Source: Paucimonas lemoignei (GTDB lineage Bacteria > Pseudomonadota > Gammaproteobacteria > Burkholderiales > Burkholderiaceae_D). Taken from it: a stretch of DNA of 64,000 nucleotides. The notes beneath the pieces are model-generated. The model saw only the letters and a list, made by a program, of their open reading frames with translations, was not told the origin of the DNA and did no database searches. Below, piece by piece: positions 50,011 to 58,565 of this stretch. The translations under genes and the position numbers were made by a program. The stretch covers positions 1 to 64,000 of the forward strand of contig NZ_SLZQ01000010.1 in NCBI RefSeq assembly GCF_004342585.1, written 5' to 3'. Position 1 is the stretch's first letter, and each line of letters starts with the position of its first letter.

Positions 50011-50026
50011 TCCCATATTCATGGGA
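50011..50026. promoter_or_regulatory. 16-bp palindrome, copy 2
   Basis: TCCCATATTCATGGGA, one mismatch from the palindrome at 46007-46022, just after the rep stop. Flanking bases also agree for one more position (T). Confidence 0.35.
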
Positions 50027-50182
50027 TGGCGCCGGCATGTTTGAGACGCTATGCTCCAGTCCGCTGGCGGCTTGCCGTTCAATAGGCTTGAATCAGAATT
50101 ATTGCAATTGTAACTTCCGTATCAGACGGTAAATCTGTGGGGCGGGTTTACCGCCATTCACTACACTCAATGCATATCGCTT

Positions 50183-50476
50183 ATGTACGCCGTCATTTTC
50201 CGGGCAAAGATTGGCGCAATCGATGATGAATATATCCGGGTTGCCGCGATGTTGCGCGAAACGGCACTGACATCGTTTGGCTGCCTGGACTTTGTATCGG
50301 TGAGCGAAGGCAATGCCGAAGTCGCGATTTCTTACTGACCGGACGAGGCCAGCATCCGGCAATGGAAAGCGCACACGGACCATCTTCTCGCACAGCAGCT
50401 CGGGCGCGAAAAATGGTACGAGTCTTACCTCGTGCAGGTTGCGGAAATCAGGCGCGAGTACCGGTTTGAGGCTTGA
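50183..50476 (+). pseudogene. Antibiotic biosynthesis monooxygenase (ABM) domain gene with an internal stop
   Basis: The frame from ATG 50183 reads MYAVIFRAKIGAIDDEYIR, then LDFVSVSEGNAEVAISY, a TGA at 50336-50338, then PDEASIRQWKAHTDHLLAQQLGREKWYESYLVQVAEIRREYRFEA and a normal TGA at 50474-50476. ABM proteins have a Trp at exactly this place (SYWxxEExIrxWK), and TGA differs from TGG by one base. Everything else is intact, so this is either a recent nonsense mutation or a sequencing error. No gene on the minus strand here is convincing. Confidence 0.88.
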
Positions 50477-50521
50477 GCCGGCCAATGTCCACGGCCGGTC
50501 ATTCGCTTGGGGAGGCTGATT

Positions 50522-51550
50522 ATGAAACGCACTGCTGTCCGTGATTTCTTCGCATACGCGCTGCTTGCCTGCAGCCTTGCCACTTTGCCGGTAGCGGCAT
50601 CGGCGCAGGATGGGCCGATCAGGCAGCGGCTGAAAGAGCGCTGGATGCAACGACACCAGCAAGCATCCGCTTCCGAGTCCTCCCAGCCCGACGGCGCCAT
50701 CGTGCGGCCGGGCGACTATCGCTACACCATCGAGCATGATGGCTTGACGCGCCAGTATCTCGTGCACGTGCCGGCCGGTTATACGCCCGCAACCTCCATG
50801 CCTTTGCTGGTAGCCTTGCATGGTGGCGGTGGCAGCATGGATTTCCAGGCGGACGACCATCGCTACGGTTTGATCACGAAATCGGAGCAGGAAGGGTTCA
50901 TCGTGGTTTTTCCGAACGGGTACAGCAGGATGAAAAGCGGAAAACTCGCAACCTGGAATGCGGGGAAGTGCTGCGGCGCAGCGCGGGATAATCAGGTCGA
51001 TGACGTCGGTTTCATCCGCCAAGTGGTCGCGCGTGTCTCGCAGCAGGTCCATGTCGACCGCAAACGCATCTATGCCACCGGCATGTCCAACGGCGGCATG
51101 ATGGCATACCGGCTGGCCTGTGAAATGCCGGATGTGTTCAGGGCCATCGCCGCCGTGGCCGGTACCGACAACACAGTGAGCTGCAATCCGAAGACGCCGG
51201 TCTCGATCTTGCATATCCATGCCAAAAACGATACGCATGTCTTGTTCGATGGCGGTGCCGGGCCGGGTGTGCCGAATGAGCAGGCCGTGACTGACTTTAC
51301 CTCGGTAGGCGATACGGTGTCGAAGTGGGCAAAATTGAATGGCTGTTCGGCGCCACCGAAAAGGGTATTGGAGACTGCCGGCGCGTATTGCGAAGTCTAT
51401 GCATCATGTCGGAGCAGGACAGAGGTCGAGTTATGCGTCACGCAAACCGGTGGCCACTCCTGGCCGGGCGCTTCGCAAACGCGCGGCGAGCCAGCCTCTC
51501 AGGCAATTTCCGCCAATGACGTGATGTGGGAATTTTTCTCGCGGCGATAA
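50522..51550 (+). CDS. Exported PHB depolymerase-family esterase
   Basis: A 342-residue alpha/beta-hydrolase of the polyhydroxybutyrate depolymerase / feruloyl esterase family (COG3509). A signal peptide (to about residue 28, AASA) is followed by a linker and then YLVHVPAGYTPATSMPLLVALHGGGGSM, the nucleophile Ser in ATGMSNGGMMAYRLACEMP (Ser 189), Asp 237 in HIHAKNDTHVLFDGG, and the catalytic His in TQTGGHSWPGASQT. GGAGG sits eight bases before ATG 50522. It probably hydrolyses ester bonds of an extracellular polymer or small ester. Confidence 0.87.
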   Translation: MKRTAVRDFFAYALLACSLATLPVAASAQDGPIRQRLKERWMQRHQQASASESSQPDGAIVRPGDYRYTIEHDGLTRQYLVHVPAGYTPATSMPLLVALHGGGGSMDFQADDHRYGLITKSEQEGFIVVFPNGYSRMKSGKLATWNAGKCCGAARDNQVDDVGFIRQVVARVSQQVHVDRKRIYATGMSNGGMMAYRLACEMPDVFRAIAAVAGTDNTVSCNPKTPVSILHIHAKNDTHVLFDGGAGPGVPNEQAVTDFTSVGDTVSKWAKLNGCSAPPKRVLETAGAYCEVYASCRSRTEVELCVTQTGGHSWPGASQTRGEPASQAISANDVMWEFFSRR

Positions 51551-51577
51551 TCAAACCCATACAAGGCAAATTTCCCA

Positions 51578-52480
51578 ATGAGTTTGAAAGACATTCTTAA
51601 GGCGCAGTGTCAGGATCTGGCATTATTGATAGGTAATGGCATCAATCGCTATGGCGCGGAGGCGGCGGCCAGTTCCTGGGATGGCTTGTTGTCGACATTG
51701 GCGCAAAAGCTGCTGGACCCGGCGCACGCCGCGTTGCCGAGCGGCATGTCGCTGACCGAGTTCTATGATGTGCTGGAATTGTCTTCCACGCTAGGTAAAG
51801 GCAAGTCGAGTTTGCAGGCGCAATTTTGCGAGCTGCTGGCGAGCTGGCAGCCGCAAGCCCAGCACAAAAGGGTCATGCAATGGGCGCATCGCCATGACGT
51901 GCCGGTACTGACGACCAATTTCGAAAACACTCTCGGCAATGCCTTGGGGTGCACGCTGCAGCGCGTGCGCAATCCCAGGTTCACCGCCTACTATCCGTGG
52001 GAGCGCTATTACGGCTTGAAAACCATCGACGATCCCTGCAAGGGCTTTGGCGTCTGGCATATCAATGGCATGCAATGCTACCGCCAAAGCATCCGGCTCG
52101 GCCTGACCCATTACATGGGGGCAGTGGAGCGGGCGCGGGCCTTGTTATATCGCGGAACGATACGCTTGTTTTCCGGCGCCGATATCAATGCCTGGGTGGG
52201 CGCTTCCACCTGGCTGCAAATCGTCTTTCATAAGCCCTTGCTGATTTTCGGGCTGGGACTGAGCGAAAACGAAGTGTTTTTGCGCTGGCTGCTGATTGAG
52301 CGCGCCAAGTACTATCGGGTGTTTCCGGAACGGCGCAAGCCGGCCTGGTATGTGCATTCCGCGAATGAAAAAAACGAGGGCAAGCTTTATTTTCTGCGAG
52401 CCGTCGGCGTTGAAACCGTCGGGGTGCCGCACTTCGACGATATCTATGGCGAGCAAGCCTGGGCCCTGCCGGCTGCCTGA
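51578..52480 (+). CDS. SIR2-like protein
   Basis: A 300-residue protein with a SIR2-like NAD-binding domain: ALLIGNGINRYG (glycine-rich start, residues 15-26), VPVLTTNFENTLG (TTNxD-type motif, 108-120), VWHINGMQCYRQSIRLGLTHYM (the HG region, 159-180), and PLLIFGLGLSENEVFLRWLLIERAKYY (220-246). The usual catalytic His-Gly is replaced here by Asn-Gly, with a His two residues earlier. No second effector domain is fused. SIR2 domains of this type often act as NAD-consuming antiphage effectors. It lies alone, just downstream of the esterase gene. Confidence 0.75.
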   Translation: MSLKDILKAQCQDLALLIGNGINRYGAEAAASSWDGLLSTLAQKLLDPAHAALPSGMSLTEFYDVLELSSTLGKGKSSLQAQFCELLASWQPQAQHKRVMQWAHRHDVPVLTTNFENTLGNALGCTLQRVRNPRFTAYYPWERYYGLKTIDDPCKGFGVWHINGMQCYRQSIRLGLTHYMGAVERARALLYRGTIRLFSGADINAWVGASTWLQIVFHKPLLIFGLGLSENEVFLRWLLIERAKYYRVFPERRKPAWYVHSANEKNEGKLYFLRAVGVETVGVPHFDDIYGEQAWALPAA

Positions 52481-52750
52481 TGTGCCGGGCAAAGCGAATC
52501 GGCTTTGCGCACGTCAAGCGGGGAGCCAGCAAAACGGCCGGTGCTGCATGATGTAGTACCTGAATGTAGTACCGCCGCCGGCTAGTTCTCGCCAGCATGC
52601 ACCATATTCAAGTAATATCCTGAAAAACTGCGCGACACCTGCAGCCGCCATCGCGGCCAGTCTTCCGGCGTGGGCCCCTGCTGCCAGGCCCCATTCGCCT
52701 TTATTCGTTCAGTCAACCGCAACTTCAGCAACCCGAATTCAGGAGAATTC

Positions 52751-53911
52751 ATGAAAAGAATAAAATCCGCCATCTTCGCCGTGGCGATGGGCAGCGCGAT
52801 CGGCGCCTATGCCGAGCCGATCAAGGTCGGCATCGCGCTCGATATTTCCGGTCCCTTTTCCGCGCTCGGCACCGAAGCGCGCGACGGCTTCAACCTGGCG
52901 ATCGAAAAACTCGGCGGCAAGCTCGGCGGCCAGCCGGCGGAATTCCTGCAGGCCGATTACGCCGGCAATCCGCAGCAGGCCACCGAGCTGGTGAACCGTT
53001 ACCTGCAGCGCGACAAGATCACCTTCTTCACCGGGCCGATCCCGTCCAATGCCGCGCTGGCAGTCGGCCCCGCGCTGTTCGCCGCCAAGGTGCCTTTCAT
53101 CTCCAGCAATCCCGGCCCCAGCCAGTACGCCGGCAAGCAGTGCAACCCGTACTTCTTCGGCCAGTACCAGAACGACACCTATGACGAGGCTGCCGGCAAG
53201 ATCGCCAACGAAAAGGGTTACAAGAATGTCGTGCTGATTGCACCGAACTACCCGGCCGGCAAGGACCACCTGAACGGCTTCAAGCGCCTGTACAAGGGCG
53301 CGCTGAAGGATGAGATCTATACCAAGGTCGGCCAGATCGATTACGCCGCCGAGATCGCCCGCATCCGCGCCCTCAAGCCGGATGCCGTGTTCTTCTTCCT
53401 GCCCGGCGCGATGGGCATCAACTTCATCAAGCAGTATGTCGGCGGCGGCTTGAAAGAAATCCCCCTGATCGCTCCCGGCTTCTCGGCTGACCAGGACGTT
53501 ATCCAGGCGGTCGGCGAGCCGATGCTCGGCCTGCTTAATACCGCGCACTGGGCGCACGACCTGCCGGTGCCGGCCAACAAGGAATTCGTCAGCGCCTTCC
53601 GCAAGAAATACGACGGCCGCACGCCGTCCGTGTATGCCGCCATGGCGTACGATTCCATCATGGCGATGGATGCGGCGGTGCGCGACGCCGGCGGCAAGAC
53701 GGATAACCGCGAAGCGCTGGTGAAGGCGCTGGCCAAGCCGAGCTTCAAGTCGGTGCGCGGCGAATTTGCCTATGGCGTCAACCATTACCCGGTGCAGAAC
53801 TATTACCTGCGCGTGGTGGACAAGGATGCCTCCGGCAAGCTCGCCAACAAGCTGGTCGGCACCGTGCTGGAAAAGCACCAGGACGCCTACGTCGGGGAAT
53901 GCACCCGCTGA
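52751..53911 (+). CDS. Branched-chain amino acid (Liv-type) ABC transporter substrate-binding protein
   Basis: A 386-residue periplasmic binding protein from ATG 52751, with AGGAGAATTC directly upstream. The signal peptide ends near AYA (residue 22). The mature protein starts EPIKVGIALDISGPFSALG and has the Periplasmic_binding_6 layout with TFFTGPIPSNAALAVGPALFAAKVPFISSNPGPSQYAG and YAAMAYDSIMAMDAAVRDAGG. It feeds the four genes that follow. The substrate (branched-chain amino acids, aromatic acids or others) is not certain. Confidence 0.9.
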   Translation: MKRIKSAIFAVAMGSAIGAYAEPIKVGIALDISGPFSALGTEARDGFNLAIEKLGGKLGGQPAEFLQADYAGNPQQATELVNRYLQRDKITFFTGPIPSNAALAVGPALFAAKVPFISSNPGPSQYAGKQCNPYFFGQYQNDTYDEAAGKIANEKGYKNVVLIAPNYPAGKDHLNGFKRLYKGALKDEIYTKVGQIDYAAEIARIRALKPDAVFFFLPGAMGINFIKQYVGGGLKEIPLIAPGFSADQDVIQAVGEPMLGLLNTAHWAHDLPVPANKEFVSAFRKKYDGRTPSVYAAMAYDSIMAMDAAVRDAGGKTDNREALVKALAKPSFKSVRGEFAYGVNHYPVQNYYLRVVDKDASGKLANKLVGTVLEKHQDAYVGECTR

Positions 53912-53988
53912 TTCTTTTGCCGCAGTAAGCGGAGGGCGGCCGCCGCCCTCCGTGTCTGGTTTTTCCCGCATCCGGTACCCTCACTCCG

Positions 53989-54909
53989 ATGGACGCCATT
54001 TTCATCTTCGAGCAGCTGCTCAACGGCCTTGGTTTTGGCCTGATGCTGTTCCTGCTTGCCGCCGGCCTGACCCTGGTGTTCGGCATCATGGACACCATGA
54101 ACCTTGCCCACGGGTCGCTGTACATGGCCGGCGCGTATATCGCCGCCAAGGTACATGAGGCCAGCGGCTCCTTCATCGGCGCCGTCGCCATCGCGGTGCT
54201 GGCGACCATCCTGGTCGCAGCGCTGCTGGAGGTGCTGGTGTTTCGCCGCATTTATCGCCGTGACCATCTGGCCCAGGTGCTGGCCACTTTCGGCATCATT
54301 TTTATCGCCGACGATGTCGTCAAGATGATCTGGGGGCCGTCGCCGATCCTGGCGCCGACTCCCGCTGCGCTGGCCGGTCCGGTGCAGCTGTTCGACGGCC
54401 TGCCTTATCCGGCCTATCGCCTGATGCTGCTGGGCGTCGGTTTCGTGGTGGCGCTCGGCCTTTATCTGCTGGTCAGCCATACCCGCATCGGCATGCTGGT
54501 GCGCGCCGGCGCCTCCAACCGCGTCATGGCCGAGCACATGGGCGTGCGGGTGGGACGCGTATTTTCCTTCGTGTTTGCGCTGGGCGCCGGGCTGGCTGCG
54601 CTCGCCGGTGCCTTGATGGGGCCGATCAGCGCGGTGCAGATCGGCATGGGCGAGCAGATCCTGATCCCGGCGCTGGTGGTCATCGTCATCGGCGGCATCG
54701 GTTCGGTGCGCGGCGCCTTCGTCGCCGCCTTGCTGGTCGGTATGGTGGACACCGCCGGCCGCGCTTTTTTGCCGCTATTGCTGCGCGCGATCCTGCCGCC
54801 TTCGCTGGCGGCCGACCTCGGCCCGGCCTTGGCCGGCATTTCCATGTACGTGCTGATGGCGCTGGTGCTGGCGCTGAAACCGGCGGGATTGTTTCCCGCG
54901 CGCGGATGA
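53989..54909 (+). CDS. livH: Liv-type ABC transporter permease LivH
   Basis: A 306-residue membrane protein. FEQLLNGLGFGLMLFLLAAGLTLVFGIMDTMNLAHGSLYMAG is the LivH N-terminal signature, and GGIGSVRGAFVAALLVGMVDTAGRAF is near the end. The stop overlaps the livM start. Confidence 0.93.
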   Translation: MDAIFIFEQLLNGLGFGLMLFLLAAGLTLVFGIMDTMNLAHGSLYMAGAYIAAKVHEASGSFIGAVAIAVLATILVAALLEVLVFRRIYRRDHLAQVLATFGIIFIADDVVKMIWGPSPILAPTPAALAGPVQLFDGLPYPAYRLMLLGVGFVVALGLYLLVSHTRIGMLVRAGASNRVMAEHMGVRVGRVFSFVFALGAGLAALAGALMGPISAVQIGMGEQILIPALVVIVIGGIGSVRGAFVAALLVGMVDTAGRAFLPLLLRAILPPSLAADLGPALAGISMYVLMALVLALKPAGLFPARG

Positions 54910-55907
54910 GGATGGCCATGGACCAGACCAAAGACCTTGCGATTTCCGCCGCCGCGCCGACCGCCCGCCACATTGGCGCCAAGCTGCTGCCGTGGGCGCT
55001 GCTGCTGGCGCTGGCGGTTTTTCCGTTGCTGGCGCCGCATTTCGGTCTCGAATACTACGTCGGCTTCGTGCGGCGGCTGCTGATCATGGTGATCGCCGCC
55101 GCCAGCCTGAATGTCATCCTCGGCTACGGCGGCATGGTCGCGCTCGGCCATGCCGGTTTCGTCGGCGTCGGCGCCTACACGGTGGTGGCGCTGGTCGATG
55201 CCGGCTTTGCCTCCGCATGGGGCGCATGGGCGGCGGCCTTTGCCGTTAGCGCCCTGTTCGCGGCGATGATCGGCGCCGTTTCGCTGCGCACGCGCGGCGT
55301 GTACTTCCTGATGATTACCCTGGCCTTCGCGCAGATGCTGTATTACCTGGCGGTGTCGCTCAATACCTGGGGCGGCGACGACGGCTATGGCATCTACACG
55401 CCGCTGTCCTTCGGCGCCGCGCTCGATGCCTTGCATGCCGATATCTTTTACTGGATCGTGCTGGCCGCCGCCGCGCTGACCTTTGCCTTTGCCAGCCGGT
55501 TGCAGGTATCGCGCTTCGGCCATGCGCTCACGGGCATCCGCGACAACGAGACGCGCATGATGGCGCTGGGCTATCCGGTGTATCGCCTGAAGCTGGCAGC
55601 CTTCACCGGCGCCGGCGCCGTGGCCGGACTGGCAGGCGCGATGCTGGCCAGCCATAACAATTTCGTCAGCCCCTCGATGATGCACTGGACCGAATCAGCC
55701 ACGCTGCTGGTGATGGTGGTGCTGGGCGGCGCCGGCCGCCGCTGGGGCGCGCCGCTCGGCGTGGTCATCTGGATGGTGTTGGCAGAAGTGCTCAAGTTCT
55801 ACACGGAGTACTGGCACTGGCCGATGGGGCTGCTGCTGTTGCTGATCGTGTTCTGTGCGCCGCGCGGCGTGGCCGCGCTCTTTGCCGGAAAGGGGAAAGC
55901 GCGATGA
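54906..55907 (+). CDS. livM: Liv-type ABC transporter permease LivM
   Basis: A 333-residue membrane protein with LGYGGMVALGHAGFVGVGAYTVVAL and the C-terminal VMVVLGGAGRRWGAPLGVVIWMVLAEVLKFY region, typical of LivM. The ATG at 54906 overlaps the livH stop as ATGA; in-frame ATGs at 54912 and 54918 are possible starts. Confidence 0.92.
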   Translation: MRMAMDQTKDLAISAAAPTARHIGAKLLPWALLLALAVFPLLAPHFGLEYYVGFVRRLLIMVIAAASLNVILGYGGMVALGHAGFVGVGAYTVVALVDAGFASAWGAWAAAFAVSALFAAMIGAVSLRTRGVYFLMITLAFAQMLYYLAVSLNTWGGDDGYGIYTPLSFGAALDALHADIFYWIVLAAAALTFAFASRLQVSRFGHALTGIRDNETRMMALGYPVYRLKLAAFTGAGAVAGLAGAMLASHNNFVSPSMMHWTESATLLVMVVLGGAGRRWGAPLGVVIWMVLAEVLKFYTEYWHWPMGLLLLLIVFCAPRGVAALFAGKGKAR

Positions 55908-56653
55908 GCCTGTTTGTAGCCAGCGGGCTGGTGAAACGCTTCGGCGGGCTGCTCGCCACCGGCGGCGTCGACCTCACCGTCGAGCCCGGCGAAATCCATG
56001 CCCTGATCGGCCCCAACGGCGCCGGCAAGTCGACCCTGGTGAACCTGATCTCCGGCATGCTGGCGCCCGACGCCGGCAAGCTGGCGCTGGACGGCGTCGA
56101 TCTCACCGGCCTGCCGCCGCACTGGCGCGTGCGTGCCGGCCTGTCGCGCTGTTTCCAGGTCACCAGCGTGTTTGCCCGCGATACCGTGCGCGACAACCTG
56201 CTGCTGGCGGCGCAGGCCCATGCCGGCTCCAGCTTTCATTGTCTCGGGCAGCGCGACAGGGAAGCCGCGCTGCTTGCCGTCGCTCATGAGCTGGCCGAAA
56301 CCGTCGGCCTGGGCGACGCGCTCGACCGTGTCGCCGGCACGCTGCCGCACGGCGCCCAGCGCAAGCTGGATGTCGCGCTGGCGCTGGCGGCGCGTCCCAA
56401 GCTGCTGCTGCTCGACGAGCCGATGGCCGGCATGGGGCCGGAAGATTCGCTGCAGATGGTGGCGCTGATTAACCGCCTGCGTGAGCGCACGGCCATCCTG
56501 CTGATCGAGCATGACATGGATGCGGTGTTCCAGCTGGCCGACCGCATCTCGGTGCTGGTTGCCGGCCGCGTGCTGACCTCGGGCGACGCCGCCCATGTCA
56601 AGGCGCATCCGGAAGTGCAGTCGGTGTATCTGGGCACGGAGGAACATGCATGA
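55904..56653 (+). CDS. livG: Liv-type ABC transporter ATPase LivG
   Basis: A 249-residue ATPase. Walker A is GPNGAGKSTLVNLISGML (about residues 37-54). The signature segment is atypical, PHGAQRKLDVALALAARPKLLLLDEPMAGMG, in place of the usual LSGGQ, as is common in LivG proteins. ATGA overlap with livM. Confidence 0.93.
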   Translation: MSLFVASGLVKRFGGLLATGGVDLTVEPGEIHALIGPNGAGKSTLVNLISGMLAPDAGKLALDGVDLTGLPPHWRVRAGLSRCFQVTSVFARDTVRDNLLLAAQAHAGSSFHCLGQRDREAALLAVAHELAETVGLGDALDRVAGTLPHGAQRKLDVALALAARPKLLLLDEPMAGMGPEDSLQMVALINRLRERTAILLIEHDMDAVFQLADRISVLVAGRVLTSGDAAHVKAHPEVQSVYLGTEEHA

Positions 56654-56693
56654 GCATGCATTCATCCATCATCATCTCGCAGGGAGGCCGGCC

Positions 56694-57410
56694 ATGACGC
56701 GGGAAGTTTTGCTGAGCTGCCGCGGCCTGGAAGCCGGTTACGGCGCCAGCCAGGTATTGTTCGGACTGGATTTCGACATCGCTGCCGGCGAGGTGGTGGG
56801 CCTGCTCGGCCGTAATGGCATGGGCAAGAGCACCACCATCAAGAGCCTGATCGGCGGCTTGCGCCCGCGCAGCGGCACGGTGCGCTTCGGCGGCAAGGAT
56901 ATTCACGGTTTGCCGGCCGATGCGATTGCGCGCCTGGGTATGGCGATCGTGCCGGAAGGGCGGCAATGCTTTCCCAACCTGACCGTGCGCGAGCACCTGG
57001 TGGCCTTTGCCGATAACCGCAACGGTCGTCGCGATCCGTGGACGCTTGAGCGCATCTACGGCTTGTTCCCGCGCCTGAAGGAACGTGCCAACCATCTCGG
57101 CAACCAGCTTTCCGGCGGCGAGCAGCAGATGCTCGCCATCGGCCGCGCGCTTTCCACCAATCCGCGCCTGCTGATCCTCGATGAAGCCACCGAGGGCCTG
57201 GCGCCGGTGATCCGCGCCGAGATCTGGCAGTGCCTGGAGCGCCTCAAGGCCGAAGGTCAGACCACCCTGGTGGTCGACAAGTATGTCGAAAAGCTGGTGC
57301 GGCTGGCCGACCGGCACTTCATCCTCGAGCGCGGCCGCGTCGCCTGGCACGGCACCTCCGCCGAGCTGGACGCGGACCGTGCGCTGTGGACGCGCTACCT
57401 TGGCGTCTGA
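56694..57410 (+). CDS. livF: Liv-type ABC transporter ATPase LivF
   Basis: A 238-residue ATPase from ATG 56694, preceded by GGGAGGCC. Walker A is GRNGMGKSTTIKSLIGG (about 38-54), the signature NQLSGGEQQMLAIGRAL, and Walker B LLILDEATEGLAPVIRAE. An upstream open frame reaches 56595 but lies in the livG end. This gene completes the second Liv transporter. Confidence 0.94.
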   Translation: MTREVLLSCRGLEAGYGASQVLFGLDFDIAAGEVVGLLGRNGMGKSTTIKSLIGGLRPRSGTVRFGGKDIHGLPADAIARLGMAIVPEGRQCFPNLTVREHLVAFADNRNGRRDPWTLERIYGLFPRLKERANHLGNQLSGGEQQMLAIGRALSTNPRLLILDEATEGLAPVIRAEIWQCLERLKAEGQTTLVVDKYVEKLVRLADRHFILERGRVAWHGTSAELDADRALWTRYLGV

Positions 57411-57915
57411 ATTCCGGCGGAAGGAAGCACAGGAACCCGAGGCGGCGGCGGGCCATCATGCGCTCCTCGTCGGCTTCCATCACCAGCACGTCGAACTTGC
57501 CAAGGAAGGCCAGGCGCGTGCAGATCGCTTCGCGCACCTAGCATAGAGAATGCAGGGCCATACCTAGCCAATAGCTGACCATTTGAATTCGCTATTGCTG
57601 CCTGTATTGCAGAATTGCAAACCAGGTCTACATTTCATCAATAGTGCGTGCTCACAACGAATAGTTAGTCTTTCCCAAAAGTTGGAGTTTATCAAGAGCG
57701 AAAAGATGGCGGGGAAGATGGAGTTTGGTATATTCGTATGGCTTGGCATAAATGCCCATAAACACTTAGGCAGATTGAAACTTTACTGCGGGAAATTTGT
57801 CGGAGAGGCTATGTTGCGCTCATGAAAGTGCTTCAAGGGATGCCATCGTTGATGATACGGCAATTTTCGCCGATTAAATGGCCATAAAGAATTTTCAGGA
57901 TACAGGTGAGGAACC
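57411..57915 (+). other. 505-bp intergenic region without a recognisable gene
   Basis: The first 130 bases are GC-rich and give a minus-strand peptide MREAICTRLAFLGKFDVLV without a known family. The rest, from about 57540, is markedly more AT-rich, with unremarkable small frames. A remnant of a lost gene or of an insertion is possible but not shown. Confidence 0.45.
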
Positions 57916-58341
57916 ATGCATAAAATAATCAAACCCGCGCTGCTGTTGCTGGCGCTTGCCAGCGCGGCTGCAGCGCAGGCATCGGATGTCAATTTTGGCG
58001 TCAGCGTCGGCGGCGAAATGGCGCCCGGCGTGTATGGCCGCGTCAATATCGGTAATACCCGTCCTGCCGTGGTCTATGCGCAACCGGTGGTCATCGTGCC
58101 GCCGCCGCGCCCGCTGCAGCCGATTTACATGAATGTGCCGCCAGGCCATGCTAAAAACTGGGGCAAGCATTGCCATCGCTATCATGCTTGTAATCAGCCG
58201 GTATATTTCGTGAGGACTGCCGAATATGGCGGTCCTGGTGGCGGCCACCGCGGCGATCATCATCACGATCACCACTATGACAGGCATGACGATCACCATG
58301 GTCACGGCAAGGGCCACGGGCATGGCAAGCACAAGCACTGA
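57916..58341 (+). CDS. Exported protein with a histidine-rich C-terminus
   Basis: A 141-residue protein with a signal peptide (MHKIIKPALLLLALASAAAAQA). The middle has PIYMNVPPGHAKNWGKHCHRYHACNQPVYFVR, a segment common to small exported proteins of Burkholderiales. The last 38 residues contain fifteen or more His, alternating with Asp, Gly and Lys, a likely metal-binding (Ni, Zn, Cu) tail. A GAGGAA ribosome binding site precedes the ATG. Function is inferred as periplasmic metal binding. Confidence 0.78.
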   Translation: MHKIIKPALLLLALASAAAAQASDVNFGVSVGGEMAPGVYGRVNIGNTRPAVVYAQPVVIVPPPRPLQPIYMNVPPGHAKNWGKHCHRYHACNQPVYFVRTAEYGGPGGGHRGDHHHDHHYDRHDDHHGHGKGHGHGKHKH

Positions 58342-58372
58342 CATGCTATTTGCAGCACGAGAATCTGAAACA

Positions 58373-58564
58373 ATGACGCAACCGGTCAACAATCGCCCGG
58401 ACACACCCTGCGTGGCGGTGTGCTCCACTCTCTTCGACGATATCTGTCGTGGCTGCGGGCGTACCGCGACGGAAGTCTCGCATTGGGTATCGATGTCCCA
58501 GGCCGAGAAGGATGCCGTCTGGGACAGGATCATCCGCGAAGGTTACCCACGGCGGAAAATCTGA
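58373..58564 (+). CDS. DUF1289-family small protein
   Basis: A 63-residue protein from ATG 58373 with PCVAVCSTLFDDICRGCGRTATEVSHWVSMSQAEKDAVWDRI, the DUF1289 pattern with four Cys that may bind metal or a cofactor. An in-frame ATG at 58343 would add ten residues. Biochemical function is unknown. Confidence 0.88.
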   Translation: MTQPVNNRPDTPCVAVCSTLFDDICRGCGRTATEVSHWVSMSQAEKDAVWDRIIREGYPRRKI

Positions 58565-58565
58565 C

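Noticed and set aside
50099-51238. A 379-codon minus-strand frame over the broken ABM gene and the esterase
   Set aside because: Antisense to two recognisable genes; its composition is that of a codon-bias shadow.
52582-52773. A 63-codon minus-strand frame before the second Liv operon
   Set aside because: It overlaps the binding-protein ribosome binding site and start, and has no family match or ribosome binding site of its own.
57411-57915. Possible insertion-sequence remnant after livF
   Set aside because: The AT-rich shift is visible, but no inverted repeats, target duplication or transposase motif could be found by reading.
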